Source of the DNA: Chthonomonadaceae bacterium | GTDB lineage: Bacteria > Armatimonadota > Chthonomonadetes > Chthonomonadales > Chthonomonadaceae | Assembly: GCA_025355115.1 (NCBI GenBank) | Contig: JANXLO010000242.1 | Location: forward strand, 1 to 7,118 | Length of the DNA: 7,118 bases | Direction of reading: 5' to 3' | In this document: piece after piece, positions 1 to 6,920 of the stretch | How the letters are laid out: every line of letters begins with the position of its first letter | How positions within the stretch are numbered: the first letter of the stretch is position 1 | The notes under the pieces: generated by a model | Seen by the model: only the letters and a program-made list of their open reading frames with translations | Database searches by the model: none | What the model was told of the DNA's origin: nothing | Program-made: the position numbers and the translations under genes

Positions 1-1
1 G

Positions 2-2110
2 TTTAATATCGATGAGGCCGGAATATTTCAGGGGCTGAACTATCGCCGAAGCTTGCTCGAAAACGACAAGCCGATGCGGGTCACCTTCGCGCTCGACTCC
101 GCGCCTGCAAAAGCTCTTCAGCCTGCTCCCGTATTCACCCCTCTCGGCGATGCGTTTGCTAATCTCACGGTGACGGGCAGTCCCATTAAGTTCACCCTGA
201 AGTTCGCCGACGCTTCACTTGATCGCCTCAAGGCTGCCTCCAACTGGCGCGTGACCTGGACTATGCGGGATTTTTTCAACAAGCCCGCCGGACAGGGCGT
301 CATAAATATCGATGGTGCCGCAGCGCGTGTCGCCAAATCTGCCTCCGTCACTATCCCCGCAAAGCCGCAGGGATGGTACAGCGTTAAGTTCTCGCTCTCG
401 CCAGTCGGAGCGTTAGTCACTGACGTCGCGCCCTCGGAATATCGCACCCGCTTCGCGGTCGTGGATAGATCACCAGCCATTCCCGCGATGCCAGTCAGCC
501 GCGACGAGCAAATCTCAGTCTACGGCTACGCGGCACTTATGGGACTGAAGGGCATGCGCGAGAGCCATCGCATGAGCGATTTTTTCCCGGAGCGCGGCAA
601 AGAGAATTGGAAGCAGCTTGACGAGGTGATGGACAGCGCTGCGCGAGAGTCGAAGCGATGGGGCGTCTCCTGGTTTTTTCAGGCCAACGAGGTGCCCAAA
701 TGGTGCACTCCAACTGAGTATGAGCAGCTTGTTTTTGAGATGGTCAGCCGATGCAAAGACCAATGCAACGTGTGGGAAGTGGAGAACGAGCCGAACTTTC
801 GCATGTCGCCCGAGGACTACGTCCAGAAGTCGTTCCTGCCCTTCTTCCGAGGCGCAAAGCGAGCCGATCCGACCTGCACGATCATTGGCCCTGCGTGCGT
901 CTCCGTCCCCAACTCCCTCCGCTTCGTGGAGGCGATGCGCAAGTCGGACGCTCTTAAATCCGCTGTCGGTATTACCACGCATACCTACATGGGACCAGGA
1001 GAGCCGTGGGAGCTGTTCGGCAATCCTCAGTATCTTGCGAAGCTGCACGAGGCGGCGGGCAATCTTCCTCTCTGGCAGACCGAACAGGGCTACACTTGGA
1101 ACCACACCAGCCGCGACGAGCAGGCCCGCTACGCCGTTCGGCAATACCTGAACGCCTTCGCGGCCGGAATTCCCAATGAGCGGCAGTACTACTTCTATAC
1201 CGTACACAACGGGTTCGAGCCCTGGTATCTGGCAGAGTCGGGAGGTGGTGGAGACGCCAACGCCGGGACTCTGGAGCCTGCGGGCCTCGCGCTTCGCGTG
1301 ATGACGGAGCAGACCGCTGGCCGCACGGTCGGAAAGCTGGAACAGCCGCTCTTCGGCGTCTATGCCCTTCGCTTCTCAGGCCCTCGAGATGATGTGATCG
1401 CCCTCTGGACTCTCGATTTTCCAATCACACTCACAGTCGGCAATCGAGCCATTCAGGCTTTCCGTGTCGACGGCAGCCCGCTGGCACTTCGCTCTCAGAA
1501 GAACGGAACTGCGCTACCTATCGACGGTTATGCGCTCTACCTGCATCTTCTAAAAGGCGAAGCCCTGGAGCTGACGGAGCCCCGGACGCTCGGCAGGAAC
1601 TATGCGACCGCCGCGCTTGGGGCCACTGTTCATGCCTCCTCGGAGACGAAGGATCATCCGGCGGCGCATGCAATCGATGGACGCTGGGCCATCCGCGATG
1701 CCGCTCCTGGTCTGTTGGAGAGAACTTGGTGGGAGGCCTCCGCGGTCGATGCGTCAACTGAGACTCCTCAGTGGCTCCAAGTCGATTTCCCTCAATCGCG
1801 AATGATCGACAGGTCACTGCTACTTGTTCCTGTTCCCGCCGTCGACGGCGGTGTTCCCCGAGACTACGCCGTACAGGTCTCCGATGACGGGACTCGATGG
1901 CGAACCGTCGCGCAGGCGAAGAACTGGGTCGGCTGGTCGGGGCTGCTCACCTTTCCGCCTGTCCGCACACAGCATGTCCGTCTTCTGGTTACCCGGCTGA
2001 ACGATGGCTGGCACCTTGACGGCAAATGGCGATTTATGGTTAGCGAAGAGTTCACGCGCTACACGAGCATGCAGTGCCGTGTCCTCGACTGGATGCTGTT
2101 CGGCCCCTAA
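2..2110 (+). CDS. Clan GH-A-like glycoside hydrolase with C-terminal F5/8 type C (discoidin) domain; 5' end outside window
   Basis: Predicted to cleave glycosidic bonds in a polysaccharide or glycoconjugate, probably outside the cytoplasm; the substrate is unknown. The frame is open to the first bases of the window, so the TTG at 53 is not the likely start and 702 C-terminal residues are visible. Numbered from the codon at position 2: a beta-rich N-terminal part (about 1-165); a barrel-like part (about 170-420) with WEVENEPN, where E263 (codon 788-790) fits the GH-A acid/base, then THTY with H327, and LWQTEQGY, where E361 (codon 1082-1084) fits the nucleophile about 98 residues later; a beta-sandwich (about 430-530); and an F5/8 type C/CBM32-like domain (about 535-690) with AIDGRW, WLQVDF, YAVQVSDDGTRW and VRLLVTRL. 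The two Glu motifs and the domain order are seen directly; clan GH-A follows from them. I cannot assign the GH family (GH39 or GH5-like are possibilities). The next gene starts 26 nt downstream, suggesting cotranscription. Confidence 0.85.
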   Translation, partial: FNIDEAGIFQGLNYRRSLLENDKPMRVTFALDSAPAKALQPAPVFTPLGDAFANLTVTGSPIKFTLKFADASLDRLKAASNWRVTWTMRDFFNKPAGQGVINIDGAAARVAKSASVTIPAKPQGWYSVKFSLSPVGALVTDVAPSEYRTRFAVVDRSPAIPAMPVSRDEQISVYGYAALMGLKGMRESHRMSDFFPERGKENWKQLDEVMDSAARESKRWGVSWFFQANEVPKWCTPTEYEQLVFEMVSRCKDQCNVWEVENEPNFRMSPEDYVQKSFLPFFRGAKRADPTCTIIGPACVSVPNSLRFVEAMRKSDALKSAVGITTHTYMGPGEPWELFGNPQYLAKLHEAAGNLPLWQTEQGYTWNHTSRDEQARYAVRQYLNAFAAGIPNERQYYFYTVHNGFEPWYLAESGGGGDANAGTLEPAGLALRVMTEQTAGRTVGKLEQPLFGVYALRFSGPRDDVIALWTLDFPITLTVGNRAIQAFRVDGSPLALRSQKNGTALPIDGYALYLHLLKGEALELTEPRTLGRNYATAALGATVHASSETKDHPAAHAIDGRWAIRDAAPGLLERTWWEASAVDASTETPQWLQVDFPQSRMIDRSLLLVPVPAVDGGVPRDYAVQVSDDGTRWRTVAQAKNWVGWSGLLTFPPVRTQHVRLLVTRLNDGWHLDGKWRFMVSEEFTRYTSMQCRVLDWMLFGP

Positions 2111-2125
2111 AGCATATTAATTTTC

Positions 2126-2130
2126 AGGAG
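2126..2130 (+). promoter_or_regulatory. Ribosome binding site AGGAG that decides a TTG start
   Basis: AGGAG lies 6 nt before the TTG at 2137 in the short AT-rich gap after the hydrolase stop codon. No similar site stands in front of the other in-frame candidates (ATG 2074, inside the hydrolase gene, and ATG 2152, which would be 21 nt away). This supports TTG 2137 as the start of the membrane protein. Confidence 0.7.
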
Positions 2131-2136
2131 CAAGCA

Positions 2137-4131
2137 TTGGCACAGCCTACCATGCTGCCCGAGTCGGCAGCGGAAAAACCCTCACAGACCGAAGACAGGC
2201 CCGCTCCCCGCTGGTTCAGTGGACGAGCGATGATGCTTGCCCTGCTGCTCGCCCCGGTCACGGCCTACTGGTCTTCGGATCAGCTCGTCGACGTCATTTT
2301 CTCCCTGATGGTTCCGCCCGTCATCCTGACTCTCATCGTCGCAGTGGCCAACCTCGTGGTGCGGCGCGTCGCTCCTAAGTGGGCGTTGACGGAGGGTGAA
2401 CTCATCATCTTCTACGCTATGCACACCGTCATGGGCGCGATCTGCGCGGAGTGGATGAACGTAATCAACCCCTACATCCACGCCTATGCCTTCTATCACA
2501 ACATCGATTCGCGATTCGACAAGTACATCAATCCGTACACCAACCGCTGGTTCTTCATCTCCCCGGACGATGCAGACAAGTTTACGGACTATCGAAACGG
2601 CGGCTTTGGCTTTCGGCACTTCCTCTCGCGACTGCCGCTCTGGTGGCCATACATTTTCTCCTGGACAGTGCTTGTGACGTTCATCTGCTCGGCGATGCTC
2701 TGCATCAATAGCTTGATGCGCGACGAGTGGTGCAACCGTGAGAAGCTGGCCTTCCCGATCATTCAGCTCCCCATGGCGATCGTGCAGATGGGTGCGGGAC
2801 GGTCGAAACTCTGGCAAAGCAAACTCTTTGTCATTCCGTTCGTGGTGATGTTCGCGATAGATATGCTGAACGGATTTCACTTCATCTATCCGTCTCTGCC
2901 CCTGATCAATGTACGCTTCATCGGCGACCTCTCCTCGTTTTTCCAAAGTCCGCCGTTTAACGCGATTGGCTGGACGCCGATTGGCCTGTTCCCCTATATG
3001 GCGGTCATTGGATTCTTCATGCCGACCGATCTGCTGTTCTCCTGCATCTTCTTCTTCTTTTTCCGAAAAGGAATGCAGGTTTTCACCTATGCCATCGGCT
3101 ATACGGAGAGCGCGGGAGTGTTTGGGGGCGGAGGGTTGGTGCCAAGCCCTCCTTATTTCAGCGAGCAGTCCTGGGGGGCGTTCCTCGCCCTATTCTGCAC
3201 CTCGGCATGGGTGGCGCGAAACTATCTGGGCGGCGTCTGGCATCAGATTCTGCACGGAGGCGGAGATGGGAGCGGCGTCCCCCACAGGATCGCGTTCGCG
3301 GGCCTGCTGGTCAGCATCGCAGGGATTGGCGGGATAGGTCTGTTCATCGGCATCCCGCTCTGGATGGTCGCCTTTGAGACGCTCCTGTTTCTGGCATTCA
3401 GCGTGGCCCTTACACGAATGCGCGCTCAGATCGGCGCGCCCTCGCACGAAATGGCTTTCATGGGGCCGAACCAGATGCTGGTTGATTTCGCCGGGACAGG
3501 CGCGCTTTCGCAGGCGGGCATCAGCCGAATGGTGACGACTTTCCACATCTTCAATCGCATTCACCGCACTCACCCCATGCCCCATCAGCTGGAGGCAATG
3601 AAGCTCGGCGATACGGCAAAGCTGAATCAGCGCGCCCTTTTCATTGCCATTCTGATCGCCACCGTGGTAGGCAGCATCCTGGGCCACATGGTCTACATAT
3701 CCACAGGCTATCACTATGCGGTGAAAAACCCTGGGGGCGAGACCGCAGGCGTGGTGGACACCCTCATCAATAAGCATCAGCCGCCCAACAGCGTCGCTAT
3801 AGCGTTCGTTCTACTGGGATTTCTGGTTGTCCTAGGACTGGACTTCATCCGCTTCCGCATTCCCGGCTTTGCGCTCCATCCGGCCGGATTCGCTCTCGCC
3901 ATGAACTTTGGCCTCGACTATTTCTGGACTGGCCTCATCATCGTGTGGCTGGTGAAGCTCTTCGTCGAGCGCTACTACGGCTTGAAAGGGCACAACAAAC
4001 TGCATCAGGTCGCGCTCGGCATCATACTCGCCGAGTTCTGCGCGGAGGCGATTTGGTCGACCTATGCTATGGCCACGCACCAGGCGACCTACAGCATCTC
4101 GATCAACGGCAGGCTGGGCTGGAACCAATGA
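2137..4131 (+). CDS. Polytopic membrane protein, DUF6785/DUF6784 family (OPT-transporter-like)
   Basis: A 664-residue inner-membrane protein of unknown function, recognised as DUF6785 family (with a DUF6784-type C-terminus) from its overall pattern; recalled, not searched. A hydrophilic N-terminus (1-30) is followed by about 12-14 hydrophobic segments, roughly at 31-45, 52-77, 86-104, 169-193, 229-249, 281-309, 346-362, 385-426, 500-523, 552-570, 592-610 and 624-643. Family-like landmarks are TEGEL (85-89) after the second helix, REKLAFPIIQLP (201-212), a Gly-rich loop GGGG (330-333), GPNQML (443-448) and HPAGFALA (581-588). The layout resembles oligopeptide-transporter-type carriers, so transport is plausible but unproven. 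An ATG at 2074 would give 685 residues but overlaps the hydrolase gene by 37 nt and lacks a good ribosome site; TTG 2137 is preferred. Lying between a glycoside hydrolase and a dioxygenase, it could import a product of the former; this is inference. Confidence 0.85.
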   Translation: MAQPTMLPESAAEKPSQTEDRPAPRWFSGRAMMLALLLAPVTAYWSSDQLVDVIFSLMVPPVILTLIVAVANLVVRRVAPKWALTEGELIIFYAMHTVMGAICAEWMNVINPYIHAYAFYHNIDSRFDKYINPYTNRWFFISPDDADKFTDYRNGGFGFRHFLSRLPLWWPYIFSWTVLVTFICSAMLCINSLMRDEWCNREKLAFPIIQLPMAIVQMGAGRSKLWQSKLFVIPFVVMFAIDMLNGFHFIYPSLPLINVRFIGDLSSFFQSPPFNAIGWTPIGLFPYMAVIGFFMPTDLLFSCIFFFFFRKGMQVFTYAIGYTESAGVFGGGGLVPSPPYFSEQSWGAFLALFCTSAWVARNYLGGVWHQILHGGGDGSGVPHRIAFAGLLVSIAGIGGIGLFIGIPLWMVAFETLLFLAFSVALTRMRAQIGAPSHEMAFMGPNQMLVDFAGTGALSQAGISRMVTTFHIFNRIHRTHPMPHQLEAMKLGDTAKLNQRALFIAILIATVVGSILGHMVYISTGYHYAVKNPGGETAGVVDTLINKHQPPNSVAIAFVLLGFLVVLGLDFIRFRIPGFALHPAGFALAMNFGLDYFWTGLIIVWLVKLFVERYYGLKGHNKLHQVALGIILAEFCAEAIWSTYAMATHQATYSISINGRLGWNQ

Positions 4132-4153
4132 TAGATGAGCGGAGGAGAGTTGC

Positions 4154-4891
4154 ATGATTCCGATGATAACCGACTCACAACGGCAGGAGTTCGCTGACAA
4201 CGGCTTCTTCGTGCTCGACGAGGTCTTCTCACTTGAGGATATGAATGCGCTGGCGACGAACATCGAGGCCTTCCAACGCAGACACGAAGAGGATTTGATC
4301 GCGAAGGGAGGCACAGAGGGCATTTCACGTGCCGGGGAGATTTCGTTCACGGCATTTCTCGCCGAGCACGATCCTACCGTGAGGGAGTTCTGCCTGCGCC
4401 CGGAGTTCGTCGCGATCACAACTCAACTGCTCGGGCCGGACACTGATCTCTACTGGAATCAGTCGGTCTTCAAGGGCCCCGACGGGGCGAAGGAGTTTCC
4501 CTGGCACCAAGACGACGGCTACACGCCCGTCGAGCCTTCACCCTATCTCACGCTGTGGCTCGCCCTCAACGATGCGACGTTGGAGAACGGCTGCATCTCC
4601 GTCATCCCCGGTTCCCACAAGCGCGGCCTCGTTCCCCATCTTCCAAGCCCCATCGGCCTCATCTGCCACCCCCTTGACGATCCCGACCAGGGAATCCAGG
4701 TTCCCGTAAAAGCCGGATCGTTGATAGCCTTCACCTCCCTGACCTTCCACAAAAGCGGCGTCAACCGCACAAGCGGAACCCGCAAAGCCTACGTGATTCA
4801 GTACTCCCACGCCGGTCTCCGCAACGCCAAAACTGGCGAACTGCTCCCCGACAAAATCCCTGTCTCAAGGAATGGCAAAGCCGAAAGTTGA
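4154..4891 (+). CDS. Phytanoyl-CoA dioxygenase (PhyH) family Fe(II)/2-oxoglutarate oxygenase
   Basis: A 245-residue cytoplasmic-type protein, near the usual length for bacterial PhyH proteins. These enzymes hydroxylate a small molecule using Fe(II), O2 and 2-oxoglutarate; the substrate here cannot be told. The N-terminus (residues 6-36) has the typical helical start with NGFFVLDEVFS. The metal facial triad is visible: H118 and D120 in PWHQDDGY, and H199 in LTFHKSG. R210 lies 11 residues after the distal His, the spacing of the 2-oxoglutarate-binding Arg in human PHYH (H264/R275). The LWLALNDATLENGCISVIPGSH stretch (about 136-157), with PGSHKRG at its end, is the usual PhyH core. Start: GGAGGAG at 4141-4147 is 6 nt before ATG 4154; ATG 4163 is a less well placed alternative. 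The gene follows the membrane protein by 22 nt and probably shares its transcript. There is no signal peptide. Confidence 0.93.
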   Translation: MIPMITDSQRQEFADNGFFVLDEVFSLEDMNALATNIEAFQRRHEEDLIAKGGTEGISRAGEISFTAFLAEHDPTVREFCLRPEFVAITTQLLGPDTDLYWNQSVFKGPDGAKEFPWHQDDGYTPVEPSPYLTLWLALNDATLENGCISVIPGSHKRGLVPHLPSPIGLICHPLDDPDQGIQVPVKAGSLIAFTSLTFHKSGVNRTSGTRKAYVIQYSHAGLRNAKTGELLPDKIPVSRNGKAES

Positions 4892-4903
4892 AAGCTTCGG
4901 CTT
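4878..4903. terminator. Inverted repeat in convergent gap, possible weak bidirectional terminator
   Basis: AAGCCGAA (4878-4885) and TTCGGCTT (4896-4903) are perfect reverse complements with a 10-nt loop that includes the PhyH stop codon. The repeat sits between the two convergent gene sets, where a shared terminator is expected. There is no long T-tract after it on either strand (only a short TTT on the - strand), so it may be a weak intrinsic terminator or only an mRNA 3'-end hairpin. The rest of the gap up to 4997 shows no gene and no clear motif. Confidence 0.4.
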
Positions 4904-4997
4904 ATACAAGACATTTCGCTTTCCGCATGCGAAAACCAAATACTCCATTGATTCACGTATCGACCGTCGCACCGGTAAGCATGGAAGTAATGGGGCA

Positions 4998-5537
4998 TCA
5001 CGGCTTGAGAAGTGGAAGAATTATTTGGGCGATCATGGAGGTGTTGCGGGCGTCGTCTATGCCGCGATGGTGGGTGCCGGACAGGGGAATGCCTAGGATC
5101 TCGAGCGCAGCCTTCATCCCCATCGGCTTGAGCTTCTTGACTCGGGAGAACTCCTGCTTGAGGTTAATGTGATTTTCGAAAGAGGCGGGAAGAGGGATTT
5201 TATGTCTCACGCAGTCTTTTTTAAACTGCGTTAGATCGTACCCGCCCCAAGAGACGAGACGAAATGGTTCCTTGCCGATCCAATCTACAAAGCGGGGAAA
5301 TACCAGGGTGAAGGGGTCTGCAACATCCGTCATATTCTGAGTGATGGTCGTCAGTTCGATGCAAAATTCGCTCAGGATGGGTGATTCTGCGGGCCGGACG
5401 AATTCCGCGAACTCGCCGACCGCCGGGCCTGCGCTGCCAATTAGGCATACGGCTCCGATCTCAATTATCTCCATCATATCGGAGTTTCTCGGCGCGGTCC
5501 AGCACGTGGCCTCAAGATCCACCACGATGTAGCGCAT
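4998..5537 (-). CDS. DEDDh 3'-5' exonuclease, ERI-1/3'hExo-like
   Basis: A 179-residue single-domain exonuclease of the RNase T/DnaQ superfamily, expected to remove nucleotides from the 3' ends of RNA or DNA with two metal ions in the cytoplasm. All catalytic residues are visible: D7 and E9 in VVDLEATCW (Exo I), D101 in SWGGYD (Exo II), and H157 with D162 in GTHHRGIDDARN (Exo III, H-x4-D). The WGGYD motif, the FCIELTTIT segment (58-66) and HHRGIDDARN are the pattern of the ERI-1-like subgroup rather than of DnaQ or oligoribonuclease. Start: ATG 5537 places the Exo I motif at the usual extreme N-terminus and is 8 nt after the stop of the upstream gene, with only a weak GGTAGAG site. A TTG at 5552 would add five residues (start codon to Ala) and overlap that gene's stop region. 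It is probably the last gene of the - strand transcript. Its RNA or DNA target is unknown. Confidence 0.9.
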   Translation of the reverse strand: MRYIVVDLEATCWTAPRNSDMMEIIEIGAVCLIGSAGPAVGEFAEFVRPAESPILSEFCIELTTITQNMTDVADPFTLVFPRFVDWIGKEPFRLVSWGGYDLTQFKKDCVRHKIPLPASFENHINLKQEFSRVKKLKPMGMKAALEILGIPLSGTHHRGIDDARNTSMIAQIILPLLKP

Positions 5538-5545
5538 GGCCGACT

Positions 5546-6877
5546 CTACCAATGAGCCTCTACCACCGGAGGATCGGAGTAGGCCGCATACTGGTCGGGA
5601 ATATGGGCGGCAACGCTGTCCCCCTTATGGAACAGCACACGATAGTGGAGCGTCAAGGAGCCGTTAGCTGGAACGGTGTAGTCCCCCGCGCCTTTATCGC
5701 CCAGCTTGAAGTCGTGCAGGGCGAACGGGTTGACAGTGAAGAGTCCGTAGTCCCGAGCATGCCATGTTTGCGGATGCCTGAAGTTTTGAGGGCTGTCGAA
5801 CATGGCGACTCCCCACGTCTCCTTACCGACTGGCCCCCAGTAATCGACCCACTCCGCCGCCTTGCCCCAGGCCGCGCCGTCGTTGTCGCCTTTCGCATTC
5901 GTATAATGTCCTGTGCCAGGAGCCGCAATTTTTGTTGCGGGGTTGACCGCCAGTGAGTCGGGGACACGAAGACCGAACACGCCGTCCTTGTTGTCGCCAA
6001 ATGTCAGCCGCCCGCCCACTGGCTTCAGAGTGATGGCAAAGTCGAGGAGGCGCTCGCCGTTAGGCAGCGGATAGATGCGAACGGTCCGGGTGTCGGTAGC
6101 AATCTTTTTTCCTTCCGGTGTGATCCAGTCGGTCGTCGCCTGAAATCCTCCAAAGACGGGCCCGGAAACCAGACCAGAGAAGCTCGTGTTGACCGTCTTG
6201 CCTACTTTCGTATTGATCGTATCGACCTCGGACCAGAAATCCACGCCATTGACGCTGCTATGGGTGAACCAGAGGCCGCGATGGTGCGGATGATCATGCG
6301 TTTCGTCGGGGACTGCATTCGGCTCGACGGGCCACCGTCGAGTGAGATGCTGACCGTCTGGCGTGAGTATAGGATAGAAGAATGGCTTATTCGGCCCGCT
6401 CATAGTGGTATAGCGAGTGAACAGTCCGTCGTCCACTTTGATCACCATATCTGCGCCGACTCGCTCCGCCTTGACGCCGGCAGATTGATCCTTTGAAGGC
6501 CCAAGACGCCGGAGCTGAAAGGGAGCAGTCTCGCCTTGCCCGATGCGCGGCAGCAGAAACGAGAGGGTCGTCTGCCCATTGAAGGTTTCGAATTGGCACG
6601 GAATCGGCTTGATGACGCGCTTCGTATTCCCAGCGAATTCGAGGTACCACCCGCCTGCCGGTAATCCCGCTTTGAAAGTAAATTCAGGCGGGACGGGCAC
6701 AGTGATAATGGCATCGACGGCAGTGTGGCGCGGAGAGGTGAGCGTCAGCATCGGAAATTTCGCATGGGAGCGCACCGAAGTCGACGCACCTGACAGCATG
6801 CCCAGTAATCCTGCGGCGCCGACAATTCCCGTGATGAACGAGCGCAGTGTCACGATGCTTTGAATCGAAACTGTCAT
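5546..6877 (-). CDS. DUF6807 ('PmoA family') protein, probably exported
   Basis: A 443-residue protein of the family once labelled methane oxygenase PmoA (Pfam PF14100), a name that does not reflect a shown activity; it is not the particulate methane monooxygenase subunit. The core (about 145-443) has the family hallmark HDHPHHRG at 194-201 followed by LWFTH and NGVDFW, then beta-rich sequence with WVDYWGP, WGVAMFDSP and HARDYGLF. The cluster of H194, H196, H198 and H199 with D195 could bind metal or a sugar; that is inference. An extra N-terminal beta-rich segment (about 45-125) precedes the core. The N-terminus has R12 followed by a hydrophobic stretch (14-31, rich in Gly, Ala and Leu), consistent with a signal peptide or lipid-free anchor; possible cleavage is near A31 or A39. 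Start: ATG 6877 with AGGAG (6888-6892) 10 nt upstream. Relatives often sit near sugar-utilisation genes, but here the neighbours are nucleases. Confidence 0.88.
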   Translation of the reverse strand: MTVSIQSIVTLRSFITGIVGAAGLLGMLSGASTSVRSHAKFPMLTLTSPRHTAVDAIITVPVPPEFTFKAGLPAGGWYLEFAGNTKRVIKPIPCQFETFNGQTTLSFLLPRIGQGETAPFQLRRLGPSKDQSAGVKAERVGADMVIKVDDGLFTRYTTMSGPNKPFFYPILTPDGQHLTRRWPVEPNAVPDETHDHPHHRGLWFTHSSVNGVDFWSEVDTINTKVGKTVNTSFSGLVSGPVFGGFQATTDWITPEGKKIATDTRTVRIYPLPNGERLLDFAITLKPVGGRLTFGDNKDGVFGLRVPDSLAVNPATKIAAPGTGHYTNAKGDNDGAAWGKAAEWVDYWGPVGKETWGVAMFDSPQNFRHPQTWHARDYGLFTVNPFALHDFKLGDKGAGDYTVPANGSLTLHYRVLFHKGDSVAAHIPDQYAAYSDPPVVEAHW

Positions 6878-6920
6878 GTTTGCCTGTCTCCTGCCCGCCT
6901 GAAGCGCGAATTGGAAATAG

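Noticed and set aside
53..55. TTG 53 as start of the hydrolase
   Set aside because: The frame stays open back to position 2 with ordinary protein-like sequence and there is no ribosome site before 53, so the gene begins upstream of the window.
515..1207. Long - strand open frame (230 codons) opposite the hydrolase
   Set aside because: The + strand frame carries the GH-A catalytic motifs, so this is a shadow of GC-rich coding sequence.
2074..2136. ATG 2074 as start of the membrane protein
   Set aside because: It would overlap the hydrolase by 37 nt, has no clear ribosome site and adds a tail unlike the rest; TTG 2137 with AGGAG fits better.
2182..2946. Long - strand open frame (254 codons) opposite the membrane protein gene
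   Set aside because: Its product is rich in His, Arg, Glu and Asp, as expected from reading hydrophobic codons backwards; no domain or ribosome site.
4914..4934. TTTCGC/GCGAAA repeat with a 9-nt loop in the convergent gap
   Set aside because: Only 6 bp with a longish loop and no T-run; too weak to call a terminator.
5381..5956. Open frame of 191 codons on the + strand, opposite the exonuclease and DUF6807 genes
   Set aside because: It covers the antisense of two genes with clear family motifs, has no recognisable domain and no good ribosome site; it is an antisense shadow.
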